64,000 nt of DNA from Rummeliibacillus pycnus_A (GTDB taxonomy: Bacteria > Bacillota > Bacilli > Bacillales_A > Planococcaceae). Below are positions 51,691-60,591 of the stretch, piece by piece; position 1 is the stretch's first letter, and each line of letters opens with the position of its first letter. The stretch is from the NCBI RefSeq assembly GCF_044359855.1, contig NZ_CP132291.1, positions 1,116,001 through 1,180,000 of the forward strand. Direction: 5' to 3'. Position numbers and translations under genes: made by a program. The notes under the pieces are model-generated. The model had not been told where the DNA came from, did no database searches, and was given only the letters and a program-made list of their open reading frames with translations.

Positions 51691-52212
51691 CTACAAATTT
51701 TTTTCTATTGTGTCTTCTTCAAAATAATTTAAGAAATCTTGAATTTGCTGAAAATGATGCAGGTCATGTTCAATCAGACCATCAAAATATGAAGCTAACG
51801 TCAAATTGCTTTTACCAAATGTGAAAGTTTGATTATATACTTCTTGTGACAAATTATTAAGTTTTCTTATTAAATTACATCTTTCTTCTAAGAATTCCTC
51901 GATAACTTCCTCTTTCTTCTTTCCTTTACTTTCTAGAGCCGCACGACTATTCATTTCTTGTACATTTGGGCTTTCTAACTCCTTATTTTCAATGAATAAA
52001 TAAGGTAATCTCTTTTCAATGACAAATCGGTCCCAAGGGATTAAGTGACCAATTATTTCACAGGTAGACCATTTGCCCTCTGCGACAGAAGTATGCCATG
52101 TTATAACAGATTTAGAATTAATGCTTTTTACAAATTCCATAGATTCTTTATAATGTTTTAGAATGCTCTCTTTTGATATGATAGATCCCCCTTTAATAGC
52201 GATATATTTCAA
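51691..52212 (-). CDS. DinB-family protein
   Basis: 173 residues, four-helix bundle type. Metal-type histidines: EIIGHLIPWDR near residue 52 and GLIEHDLHHFQQ near 150. Such proteins in Bacilli are thiol-dependent transferases or of unknown role. The start is uncertain: ATG 52212 has no good ribosome site, while AAAGGGGG a few codons on faces no ATG, GTG or TTG. Confidence 0.82.
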   Translation of the reverse strand: MKYIAIKGGSIISKESILKHYKESMEFVKSINSKSVITWHTSVAEGKWSTCEIIGHLIPWDRFVIEKRLPYLFIENKELESPNVQEMNSRAALESKGKKKEEVIEEFLEERCNLIRKLNNLSQEVYNQTFTFGKSNLTLASYFDGLIEHDLHHFQQIQDFLNYFEEDTIEKNL

Positions 52213-52226
52213 TCAGTAAGAATAAA

Positions 52227-52721
52227 TCATTTAACATCAGATAAAGCATTTTCAAGAATGACTGATGCTATCTCATGATCGTCGATTACAAAAGGAATTT
52301 CTGAAGGTTCTACCCAAATACGAGTTTCTGCCTCATTTTCCCTTAAAAATGAATCACAAGTTTTGATATCCATTCTGTAAAACACCTGATATCCAACAAT
52401 TGGATATTTACCATAGGTATCAAAATACGGATTTTCTTTATGATTAACTTCTATAGACCCTAAATAAGTAATATCCCCTTTGACATAGGCTTCTTCATAG
52501 ACCTCTCGATGTAGTGCTTCTTCTGGTGATTCGCCTTTTTCAATATGACCACCAGGGTAGTTAAATCCTCTATTTTTTATTTTAGAGAGTAATACTTTAT
52601 CATTTTGAATACAAATTGCATGGACACTTGTAATGATATCTTGATTTCGCAATAGATATTTAGGTATCCAGGTTAAATTTACTTTTTGACCATCCCAATC
52701 AACAGATATTGATTTCATCAT
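52227..52721 (-). CDS. Nudix hydrolase
   Basis: 164 residues. Nudix box GGHIEKGESPEEALHREVYE then EAYV: the catalytic RE-x2-EE pattern is present, with Ala in place of the usual Gly near its end. Likely hydrolyses a nucleoside-diphosphate-linked compound. GAGG precedes ATG 52721, which overlaps the peptidase stop by four bases, so the two are co-translated. Confidence 0.88.
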   Translation of the reverse strand: MMKSISVDWDGQKVNLTWIPKYLLRNQDIITSVHAICIQNDKVLLSKIKNRGFNYPGGHIEKGESPEEALHREVYEEAYVKGDITYLGSIEVNHKENPYFDTYGKYPIVGYQVFYRMDIKTCDSFLRENEAETRIWVEPSEIPFVIDDHEIASVILENALSDVK

Positions 52722-53407
52722 AAATACCTCACAGGAAGTGACTCTTCCATCACATTATTTTCAAAAGTCACCCTATAAGCCCCTGCAGCTGGTCTTGAAC
52801 TAACAATCTCTTTAATATCTTGATCGAAATAGTGAATCGCAACACCATCATCAGCTGCTATGCCCGGTCTCATCCTACTTGTTCCAATTAGATCTTGATA
52901 AGAGAGTCTTCTATCCTCTTCTCCATCATAGTGAGGACAATTACTCCCTTTTAGAAAACCTAAACATTGTATTGGTTCGAGCCCATCCCCAAATGAATCT
53001 GTTACCCCTTCTTCAAACCAACAAATGGAACCTGCACTAATGCCAGCTAAAATGATGCCTTGGTTCCAAGCTTTTCGTAAGATTTGATCTATCCCCCAAT
53101 CTTTCCAAAGTGCTAGTAAATTTTTGGTACTTCCTCCTCCTACATAAATAATATCTTTTTCAAGTAAATAATTTTCTAAGTCTCTAGTTGGTGGATTAAA
53201 TAACGATAGGTGTGAAGGAATACAATTTTGCTTTCTAAAAAAATCATAAAACCTCTTAATATAATTTTCAGAGTCTCCACTTGCTGTTGGTATAAAACAT
53301 ATTTTAGGGCTCTCTTTCTTCGATTGACTTAGTATATATTGATCTAACAAAGGATTTTCAGGCTCCATTGAAAATCCACCGCCACCCATTGCTATGATTT
53401 GTTTCAT
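52718..53407 (-). CDS. peptidase E-like serine peptidase (family S51)
   Basis: 229 residues. AMGGGGFSMEPENPLLD opens it; the nucleophile Ser is in LAGISAGSICWFE. S51 enzymes are aspartyl dipeptidases or cyanophycinases; the GGGSTKNLLALWKDW stretch supports the family. GGAGG lies seven bases before ATG 53407. Overlaps the Nudix gene. Substrate unknown. Confidence 0.88.
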   Translation of the reverse strand: MKQIIAMGGGGFSMEPENPLLDQYILSQSKKESPKICFIPTASGDSENYIKRFYDFFRKQNCIPSHLSLFNPPTRDLENYLLEKDIIYVGGGSTKNLLALWKDWGIDQILRKAWNQGIILAGISAGSICWFEEGVTDSFGDGLEPIQCLGFLKGSNCPHYDGEEDRRLSYQDLIGTSRMRPGIAADDGVAIHYFDQDIKEIVSSRPAAGAYRVTFENNVMEESLPVRYL

Positions 53408-53426
53408 CAACCTTCCTCCATTCATC

Positions 53427-53894
53427 CTATAAATAATAGCTCATTATAATTAGTTCGCCTTTTTCACCCATAGTTCTTACCCCTTCATCGACAAATCCGC
53501 ATTTCTTATATAAAGATTGCGCTGCTACATTTGCAACATTAACCGCTAATACAATTTCATTAATACCAGAAAAATTATTTTTGACAAACTGTGGTAATAG
53601 TTGCAAAGCTTTTTTGGCATAGCCTTTTCCCTGTTGTCTAGCATCAGTTGAAAAAGCTCTTAATAATATTGCATTAGGATTTTGGCTATATGGTTTGACA
53701 CCTTCATTTTTGTGAAGAACAAAGAATGTGACTAATTGTTCTTGTTCAATTGCTAAAATGGAAGAGCGCTCTTCGTCATTCTTTGATTGTTCAATACATT
53801 CTTTTGGAGTACCAGTAAATCTCAGCTGGTCTTCTGCTAATTTGTAATCTTCAATTAATTTATTGTGCTGATCTGTATATATATTTAGCTCCAT
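53427..53894 (-). CDS. GNAT-family N-acetyltransferase
   Basis: 155 residues with the acetyl-CoA loop DARQQGKGYAKKAL and the C-terminal NVAAQSLYKKCGFVDEG. Substrate not readable. GGGGG lies before the ATG. Same strand and spacing (19 bases) as the peptidase gene, so probably one transcript with peptidase, Nudix, DinB and the racemase-like gene. Confidence 0.88.
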   Translation of the reverse strand: MELNIYTDQHNKLIEDYKLAEDQLRFTGTPKECIEQSKNDEERSSILAIEQEQLVTFFVLHKNEGVKPYSQNPNAILLRAFSTDARQQGKGYAKKALQLLPQFVKNNFSGINEIVLAVNVANVAAQSLYKKCGFVDEGVRTMGEKGELIIMSYYL

Positions 53895-53939
53895 TTAAAT
53901 ACCCCCATAAAAAATTTTTAAACTACATTTACTTTCGTT

Positions 53940-55805
53940 CTATAATGAAATATCTCCACTAGCAATTAGCACTTGTAAACTTAATAAAAGCTGATAATTT
54001 ACAGTTGGATCCCGCAAATCTTGTCCAACTAATAATTCTATTTTCTCTAATCGATAACGTAAACCACTCATTGACAAAGATAATTTCATCCGTGTATTTT
54101 CTAAATTCCCGCCATTTTTTAAAAATACATAGAGAGTATATAATAATTCACTTTTCAAATTGTTTTTGTATAATAGTTGTCCTAACGTCTGTTTTGCTTT
54201 TAATTTAATCATGTCCTTATTGTCACTATGGAGCATAAGTCCAACAATCCCGAGTTCATCAAAAAGTACAAGCGATTCATTAATATGTGCCATTTGTAAG
54301 GATATGAGTGCTTCATCAAAGTGAATGGATGCTTGCTCGATGTTTAATCCCTGAGAACTAATACCAATTGAAAAATAATTATGTCTGAAATGTTTGTTTA
54401 AATGCTTTAAAAGTTTAATACACTCAGATTTTATTATTTTCATTTGATTCTCTTGTATGAATAATACTAATTTCCCTTCCCTTTTCCCTATTAAAATATC
54501 ATTCATGGATTTAGTAAATTGAATAACCTCTTCAAAAATTTGTTCAGAAAGCATAAGTTCTTCGTCGAAATCATTATGTTTGTTTCTATATGTAAGAACA
54601 ATAATATAATATGGTAGCTTTAAATTCATTTGAATATAATTGCCTTTTTGAATAATTTCGTGCTCTTTCGAAAAGTTACTGTCAAGAATTTGATTAAGAA
54701 AATACCCCTTTACCCGTTCAGTTGCTTCAAATGCGTTTTTTTCGTTGAGTAAATAGATGGAACAAATTGTTGCAGCATTTTCTAATATCACTTGATCAAT
54801 TTTTGAAATCTTTTGTCCTTTTTCATATATTAAAAAGCAATTGCCGTAACTCCGTTGTTTAATAATAATTGGAATACATAGACAATAGTAAATTTCACCA
54901 TCAATTTTAATTTTCTTTTGAGATGATCCAAAATGACTTTTTCTATCTCGTAAAGCCTTGGTTATCGTTAAATAATCAATCTCCATGAATAAATTAGAGA
55001 CACCCACTGTATACATTATATTTCCATACATATCTTCAATCATCATTGGTAACTTCAATTCTTCATAAACAATATTTACGATAGACTGTAATTCTCCTTC
55101 TGCTGCTAATTCATTTGTTAAACGATTATGTATTGAAATCGCCTTCGATAAATTATTTCGTTCATCTAAAAGCTGATCATAGGTGGAGTGTAACTCTTGG
55201 ACGATTGTTGCCTCTTCAAAATACGGAAGCTCACTCAAAATAGCAACTCCCCATTGCTCAAGCGTTTTACCGACATAAGAACATTCACTATCCCCTTTTG
55301 CTATACAGTTAACTTCTTTAAACAAGACTTTTTTATTGCATATCGTAGAATAATAACCACTAGCATAACCAATTAAAGTGTAGCAAACAGGTAAATCTGA
55401 CAGTCCAAACTGAGTTAAATGTTCCTCCGCTTCATAAGAAGCAATCCATCTTCCTTCTACATGTATCGTTTCTACTTTTTGATCATCTGAATAGCCAATG
55501 TCCAATTTGGAACGCTGTGCTAATGTAAATCCACGTAATAGATGCATGTGGGGGCCTTGGCTAAGTAAATCTTCAAAAGAAGAATATTTCTTTTTCATTG
55601 CTTTATTGGCATCACTTTGCCCTAGATTCCATCCATACCGAATAAGGAATCCCTTCATCCGCTCTTTTGAAATATTTTCGATTAATTCTTTTCGAAGAAT
55701 ACCAAAAATAATCGAAGATGTGACAATCATCCGCTCGCCTTCTAAGACAATCCGCCCTTCACCATCCGTATACTCTTTTATCCATGAAAACGGGCTATTA
55801 TTCAT
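53940..55805 (-). CDS. V4R-domain sensor with PucR-type C-terminal HTH
   Basis: 621 residues. The N-terminal part is the XylR-N/V4R pair: GILRKELIENISKERMKGFL and the cysteine motif FKEVNCIAKGDSECSYVG near 180-200, the domain that binds phenols in XylR/DmpR. A GAF-like middle (YEELKLPMMIEDMYGNIMY) follows, then a GGDEF-like CdaR segment and the PucR helix-turn-helix end NTRMKLSLSMSGLRYRLEKIE-type. There is no sigma-54 ATPase domain, so it should activate sigma-A promoters. GGAGG sets ATG 55805. It follows the HpaB-family gene and shares an inverted repeat with it. Confidence 0.85.
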   Translation of the reverse strand: MNNSPFSWIKEYTDGEGRIVLEGERMIVTSSIIFGILRKELIENISKERMKGFLIRYGWNLGQSDANKAMKKKYSSFEDLLSQGPHMHLLRGFTLAQRSKLDIGYSDDQKVETIHVEGRWIASYEAEEHLTQFGLSDLPVCYTLIGYASGYYSTICNKKVLFKEVNCIAKGDSECSYVGKTLEQWGVAILSELPYFEEATIVQELHSTYDQLLDERNNLSKAISIHNRLTNELAAEGELQSIVNIVYEELKLPMMIEDMYGNIMYTVGVSNLFMEIDYLTITKALRDRKSHFGSSQKKIKIDGEIYYCLCIPIIIKQRSYGNCFLIYEKGQKISKIDQVILENAATICSIYLLNEKNAFEATERVKGYFLNQILDSNFSKEHEIIQKGNYIQMNLKLPYYIIVLTYRNKHNDFDEELMLSEQIFEEVIQFTKSMNDILIGKREGKLVLFIQENQMKIIKSECIKLLKHLNKHFRHNYFSIGISSQGLNIEQASIHFDEALISLQMAHINESLVLFDELGIVGLMLHSDNKDMIKLKAKQTLGQLLYKNNLKSELLYTLYVFLKNGGNLENTRMKLSLSMSGLRYRLEKIELLVGQDLRDPTVNYQLLLSLQVLIASGDISL

Positions 55806-55870
55806 CTTATTCCTCCATGAACACAGAATTTTCTGATTTAATTCTACCATATTTAAATATTTTAGCATTA

Positions 55871-55891
55871 ATCTAAGTTATCTATTTAGAT
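55871..55891. promoter_or_regulatory. inverted repeat ahead of the V4R regulator
   Basis: ATCTAA, nine bases, TTAGAT. The same half-sites occur ahead of the HpaB-family gene at 57660-57683; both share ATCTAA-n-TTATC. It lies 66 bases before the regulator start. Confidence 0.5.
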
Positions 55892-55915
55892 CAAAATGAG
55901 CTACTCCTATTTTCA

Positions 55916-55953
55916 AATAAAAAACCCGAATAGCAATGAAATACTACTCGGGA
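55916..55953 (-). terminator. terminator of the HpaB-family gene
   Basis: On the minus strand, CCCGAGTAG pairs with CTATTCGGG around ten bases, then six T. Confidence 0.82.
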
Positions 55954-56009
55954 TTACATATTTTTGAGACGATAAAATGTTTTTTTAATTGTTAGCTTTC
56001 TCAAATTTA

Positions 56010-57524
56010 CTATAGCGGTAATTTTTCGGTGTTGTAATTGTTAATCCAAGTCTCATTTGTCCATCCATTCAAATCATAATCATTTAATGCTTGGTCAACA
56101 AAGCTTTTATATGCTGCTGTTTGACCTGAAGCATCAGCCATTTTTAATGCATCTAATCGAATGCCTTCTTGATTTCCAGCGTAGTTAATTTCGTATAATT
56201 CGTTTCGCCCACCAAATTCTGTGCCAATCGCATCCCACACCAATTTTAAAACTTTGACACGTTCTTCTGCACTAGCTCCACCTGAACCTTTATAGTATTG
56301 GTCTAAGTATGGTCGAAGTTCTGGGTTCAAGAAATCTTTTGAACTAGAAGGTAATTGAATTAATCCTCCAGCCACGACTTGCTCGAAAATTTGTTTGATC
56401 TTCGGCCAGACAACAGGTGCAAATGTACGGTATGCTGTTGCATAAGTTGAGTTTGGAAGTAAATATCCATTTGGAGCTTCTTCAGGCTGAGTTGCCATAG
56501 CAGTAGAAATCGCCCAAAACATATTGCGGTATGAAATTACTTCACCAATATTTGCTTGAACACCTCGAAACGTATTCGTCCCAGCCAGTTCAGTTGCTTT
56601 TAATAACAGTCCAACCATAAAATCAAGTTTTACTGCAAAACGGGTACACCCCTGGAATGTATACCGGTTTACCCAACCCGTTTTCGGGCGGAATCCATTG
56701 GCAATATCAACATTTTTATACGCCAATACATCTTCCCAAGGAATAAATACGTTATCAAGAACTATAACTGCATCGTTCTCGTCAAATCGACTTGATAAAG
56801 GATAATCAAACGGTGTGCCTGATTTCACTGCCATTTCTTCATAGGACTGACGACTAATTACCTTTAAACCAGGGGCATTCATTGGTACAAAGAAAATAAG
56901 TGCATGGCTTTGATCACCACCCCCAAGATCTTGCGGAGAATAGTTTGCAACAAAATTATAATGAGTTAATGCAGCTGAAGTACCAACCATTTTGGCACCG
57001 CTTACAATAATACCATCATCTTTTTCTGCAACAGCTCGGACAAATACTTCTTTGTTTTCATGTAAAGGTTTATGACGATCTAATTGTGGATTTATAATAG
57101 TATGGTTACAAAAAGGTAATTCTTCTTGTGCTTTACGGTACCATCTTCTTGCATTGTTTTCGAATCCTTTATAAAAATCAGCATAAGGTCCAAGTGAACC
57201 CGTAAAAGCAGCTTTATAATCGGGAGTTCTACCCATAAAACCATAACTTAATCGTGCCCATTCTGCCATAGCATCCCGTGCTCCAATTAGTTCTTTCACG
57301 CTAGTTGAGGCTTTAAAAAATTTATGGGTACGGAAACCAAATTCAGTTTCCGTTGTTAAAGTAGCTGACTTTTCAGGATCATGAAGCGCATCATAGAGTC
57401 TTGCAATCGAACGTGCTGAATTTCTGTATGCTGGATGTTCTACAACATTTTTGATTTTTTCACCATTTAAATATACAACTCGGCCATCATTTAAACTTTC
57501 TAAATACTCTTTGCCATTATACAT
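56010..57524 (-). CDS. hpaB: HpaB-family flavin-dependent aromatic monooxygenase, large component
   Basis: 504 residues, the length of 4-hydroxyphenylacetate 3-monooxygenase oxygenases and of the related Geobacillus PheA phenol hydroxylase. YNGKEYLESLNDGRVVYLNG, EFGFRTHKFF, SYGFMGRTPDYKAAF, KMVGTSAALTHYNFVA and NVFIPWEDVLAYKN are family stretches. Adds oxygen to a phenol using FADH2 from a separate reductase, which is not in the window. ATG 57524 follows GGAGG; the frame above it is not needed. The regulator next door has the phenol-binding V4R domain, so a phenolic substrate is likely. Confidence 0.9.
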   Translation of the reverse strand: MYNGKEYLESLNDGRVVYLNGEKIKNVVEHPAYRNSARSIARLYDALHDPEKSATLTTETEFGFRTHKFFKASTSVKELIGARDAMAEWARLSYGFMGRTPDYKAAFTGSLGPYADFYKGFENNARRWYRKAQEELPFCNHTIINPQLDRHKPLHENKEVFVRAVAEKDDGIIVSGAKMVGTSAALTHYNFVANYSPQDLGGGDQSHALIFFVPMNAPGLKVISRQSYEEMAVKSGTPFDYPLSSRFDENDAVIVLDNVFIPWEDVLAYKNVDIANGFRPKTGWVNRYTFQGCTRFAVKLDFMVGLLLKATELAGTNTFRGVQANIGEVISYRNMFWAISTAMATQPEEAPNGYLLPNSTYATAYRTFAPVVWPKIKQIFEQVVAGGLIQLPSSSKDFLNPELRPYLDQYYKGSGGASAEERVKVLKLVWDAIGTEFGGRNELYEINYAGNQEGIRLDALKMADASGQTAAYKSFVDQALNDYDLNGWTNETWINNYNTEKLPL

Positions 57525-57659
57525 ACCATACCCTCCATTGCCCAATTAGTTATTTAGACTCTTAATATTCTAAATACTTAATTAAATATTAACGGAGATG
57601 TATCTTTCTTTTCTACAAATTATATTGTCTGTTTCATGTATCAATTTCCAACAAAAACT

Positions 57660-57683
57660 ATCTAATTTATCGCAAACTTAGAT
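57660..57683. promoter_or_regulatory. inverted repeat ahead of the HpaB-family gene
   Basis: ATCTAA, 12 bases, TTAGAT, extended by T and A (TATCTAA and TTAGATA). 136 bases before the gene start; shares half-sites with 55871-55891. Confidence 0.5.
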
Positions 57684-57743
57684 AAATTGATCTGATGCTA
57701 CATGGCTTCCTTTTCTAGTCTCTACATTTCGCAAAAATATGGA

Positions 57744-58502
57744 TTAAAAAAATTCATATAACCCACCATTGAAATAGGTAAATTCTGTATCATGAATTTT
57801 ATATCGTGGATAACCTTTATAAAATGCCACTTTTTCTTGTTCTGTGAATTTTCGTATAGCCAGCGCTTCATCATAACGTGGATCACCGATTGTCATAAAA
57901 CCAACATCGATAAAAGACATAACTTTACCCTTATAAACCATAACATTATCAGTCGTGCAATCACCATGAATCATCGTTTGTGGCACTGATTTTGGTCGAT
58001 TATTATAAAGCTCCTGCAAAAGATCTAATGAACCATCGCATATTCCTTTTTCAGCATAGAATTTAGCTTGTTGTAATTGAGTATCTAACCAATTCTGAGA
58101 TACATCATAACTTGAGATTGGTTGTTCATGTAACTGGCATAAAAATGTACCAAAGCTTTCTATCAATTGAAACTTCTCTTTATCATTTTCGTCCAACTTT
58201 ATTGCTTGAGTAAGACTATTGCCAGGTATTTTGGACATTAGCAAATATGCCTGGCCTTTGTCATAGAGAAATGCAATCAACTTAGGAACAACATTCCTAT
58301 AGCTTTCTCTGGCCATCTCTAAAACTTTTGCTTCTTTTCTAAGCCAATCTTTATATTTTGGCTCTTCACATATTTTCAAAATATATGAGCCTTCAGTATT
58401 CCTAACTTCAAATACAGTTGAAGTCCATCCTTGCTGTGAACCTTTTGTTATTACTAATGGTGGTTCCAAATATTTTTCTAATAATATGTTTAAATGTTTC
58501 AT
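57744..58502 (-). CDS. APH-family phosphotransferase
   Basis: 252 residues with the kinase-like fold: TVFEVRNTEGSYILKIC (nucleotide Lys), Brenner motif MIHGDCTTDNVMV with catalytic Asp, and MSFIDVGFMTIGDPRYDEAL supplying the metal Asp (IDVG in place of the more common IDW/IDF). Could act on an antibiotic, a sugar or a thiamine-like metabolite; nothing in the context decides. GGAGAG precedes the ATG. Confidence 0.85.
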   Translation of the reverse strand: MKHLNILLEKYLEPPLVITKGSQQGWTSTVFEVRNTEGSYILKICEEPKYKDWLRKEAKVLEMARESYRNVVPKLIAFLYDKGQAYLLMSKIPGNSLTQAIKLDENDKEKFQLIESFGTFLCQLHEQPISSYDVSQNWLDTQLQQAKFYAEKGICDGSLDLLQELYNNRPKSVPQTMIHGDCTTDNVMVYKGKVMSFIDVGFMTIGDPRYDEALAIRKFTEQEKVAFYKGYPRYKIHDTEFTYFNGGLYEFF

Positions 58503-58618
58503 ATACTCTCCTATTCTTCAAATAATACATAGCTTTTCGCACACTAAATTTTTCCTAAACAAGTAAAATATCCGACATTTTATATAACCGCAGTTTCATA
58601 CTTAAACAAAAACAAATA

Positions 58619-58645
58619 GACTTAGCAAACTACTGTTTGCCAAGC
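58619..58645 (-). terminator. weak terminator after the amidohydrolase
   Basis: CTTGGCAAAC pairs with GTTTGCTAAG around four bases; the T run is broken (TCTATTTG). Confidence 0.5.
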
Positions 58646-58679
58646 CAATCTATGTTCTTAGGTAGCAATTTATTTTTGG

Positions 58680-60266
58680 CTATGCATCAGCACGATCAAA
58701 TACTACGCGTCCCGCGACAACGGTCTTCACAGCTTTTGCTTCAAGCATGTCCTCTGATGTTCCTTCAAATAAATCACGGTCGAAAATTGAAAAGTCAGCA
58801 ACATATCCTGATTTAATCAAGCCACGTTCATGTTCTTTGCAAATGGCTTGTGCACTGCCGACTGTATACATACGAATAGCTTCAAAACGAGTCACTTTTT
58901 GTTCAGGTACATAGCCATCATTGTCTGCATATGGCTTTTTACGTTCTACCGCTGCATAAATAGATTGAAGTGGATTGATGTCTTCAATTGGTGCATCTGT
59001 TCCTGCAGCACACATTACGCCACTGTCTAAAAGCGTTTTCCAAGGATAAACAAAGTCTAAGCGATTTTCACCAAGGCGATCAATAATCCAAGGAAAATCA
59101 GATGGTACGAATGCTGGTTGTGCGTCTACAACAACTGGTAATTTTGCTATTCTTTCTATTAAGTCTTTACGTAAGACAGAAACATGGATTAAGCGATCTC
59201 GTTTACCTGCAGGTGCTGGGTATTTTTCGATGACATTCAAAATTTGTTCTGTACCAGCGTCACCGATCATATGTACAGCAATTACTTCATCATATTTACG
59301 TGCCATTTTCACAAGGTTTTCTAGTTCTTCATCAGTTTGAATAAGTAATCCACTATTTTCAGGATTATCTGCATATGGTTCTGAAAGCGCAGCTGTTGAA
59401 CCACCTAAAGCACCGTCTGCAAATATTTTCATTGCGCCCGGTTCAATAAAAGGTTCATCAAACTCTATATTGGCGTCCATCATTTCTTCAAATACAGCAT
59501 TATGACGCAGTAAGTTGACTCTGAAATGATGCTTTTCACCAATGACACGACGATATGCAGTTAACGGATTCATAAATTCACCGAAATAATACATTTCCTC
59601 TGTATGTCCGCCAGTTAAGCCATATGACAGCATATTATCTACAGTTAGATTTAGTTCTTCTGTCAATGAATCAATATATGCCTCCCCTTCTCTTGGGATT
59701 GCTGCAGTCACAAGTTCTGAAGCTTTATCATATAGCAATCCATTTAGCTTACCATCTTTTGCTCTTCCAATTTCACCGCCTGCGGGAGATATGCTTTGTT
59801 CTGTAATTCCGCCTGCTGCAAGCGTTGCTGTATTGCCTAATACTACATGATGGCAAATTCTCGTTAATAGAATCGGTTCTTCACGAACGGCATCCAATTC
59901 TTCTTTTGTTGGGATACGTTTATCAGTGAAGTTATTTTCATTCCATCCTTCACCAAATAACCATTGATCAGGGGATGCTGTCTTCGCTGCTTCTTTCACC
60001 ATTTCTAACATCTCTTCAGCAGAATTAGCTTTTGTTAAATCTAGTCGAATTAATTTTTCGCCTTGGAAAATCATATGAAGATGGCTATCCACGAAGCCTG
60101 GATACATCGTAGCACCTTTCAAATCAATTTGATCATCTGCTTGTTCTTTTAATTCATCAATTGAACCGACTGCAATAATTTTACCACCTTCAACAAGTAT
60201 CGCTTCAACGGTTTCATTTTCCTTTTCCATTGTATAAATAGTTCCACCATACCAAAGTTGTTTCAT
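58680..60266 (-). CDS. amidohydrolase (YtcJ type)
   Basis: 528 residues, amidohydrolase family 3. PGFVDSHLHMIFQ gives the HxH metal pair, GEGWNENNF and FADGALGGSTAAL are typical, HMIGDAGTEQIL carries the third His and CAAGTDAPIEDINPLQSI the metal Asp region. N- and C-terminal beta-sandwich flaps frame the barrel. Substrate unknown. GAAAGGAG sets ATG 60266; the frame is open to 60305. The 60267-60591 spacer holds only hairpins. Confidence 0.9.
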   Translation of the reverse strand: MKQLWYGGTIYTMEKENETVEAILVEGGKIIAVGSIDELKEQADDQIDLKGATMYPGFVDSHLHMIFQGEKLIRLDLTKANSAEEMLEMVKEAAKTASPDQWLFGEGWNENNFTDKRIPTKEELDAVREEPILLTRICHHVVLGNTATLAAGGITEQSISPAGGEIGRAKDGKLNGLLYDKASELVTAAIPREGEAYIDSLTEELNLTVDNMLSYGLTGGHTEEMYYFGEFMNPLTAYRRVIGEKHHFRVNLLRHNAVFEEMMDANIEFDEPFIEPGAMKIFADGALGGSTAALSEPYADNPENSGLLIQTDEELENLVKMARKYDEVIAVHMIGDAGTEQILNVIEKYPAPAGKRDRLIHVSVLRKDLIERIAKLPVVVDAQPAFVPSDFPWIIDRLGENRLDFVYPWKTLLDSGVMCAAGTDAPIEDINPLQSIYAAVERKKPYADNDGYVPEQKVTRFEAIRMYTVGSAQAICKEHERGLIKSGYVADFSIFDRDLFEGTSEDMLEAKAVKTVVAGRVVFDRADA

Positions 60267-60475
60267 TATAGACTCCTTTCTATCCATAGTTTTAAAAGCT
60301 ATCATCTTTGTATAAATTATCCTATTTTTCTTTTAATTCAGCAAGAAATCTCATTCTGTTTTTTGATGTAGTTTTGAAGTAAAAGACTTATCTAAAAATG
60401 GAACCTGTGCTTATTACGGATATATACAAGCACGTATAGATGGGCATAGATAATAGCTAGATTTATTAGAGAAGA

Positions 60476-60505
60476 AAAAGGACCATTTGATCCTTTTGAT
60501 TTTTT
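60476..60505 (+). terminator. terminator-like hairpin of no visible gene
   Basis: AAAAGGA pairs with TCCTTTT around eight bases, followed by GATTTTTT on the plus strand. Confidence 0.4.
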
Positions 60506-60526
60506 ATAAATATCTAAAAGAGCCTA

Positions 60527-60577
60527 ATAAAAAAGCTACCTTCTGTTGTATTTTTAACTCAACAGTTAGGTAGCTAA
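60527..60577 (-). terminator. terminator of cshB-nfo
   Basis: AGCTACCT/AGGTAGCT with an inner CTGTTG/CAACAG stem; six T follow on the minus strand. Confidence 0.88.
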
Positions 60578-60591
60578 ATAGTACGATTTGT

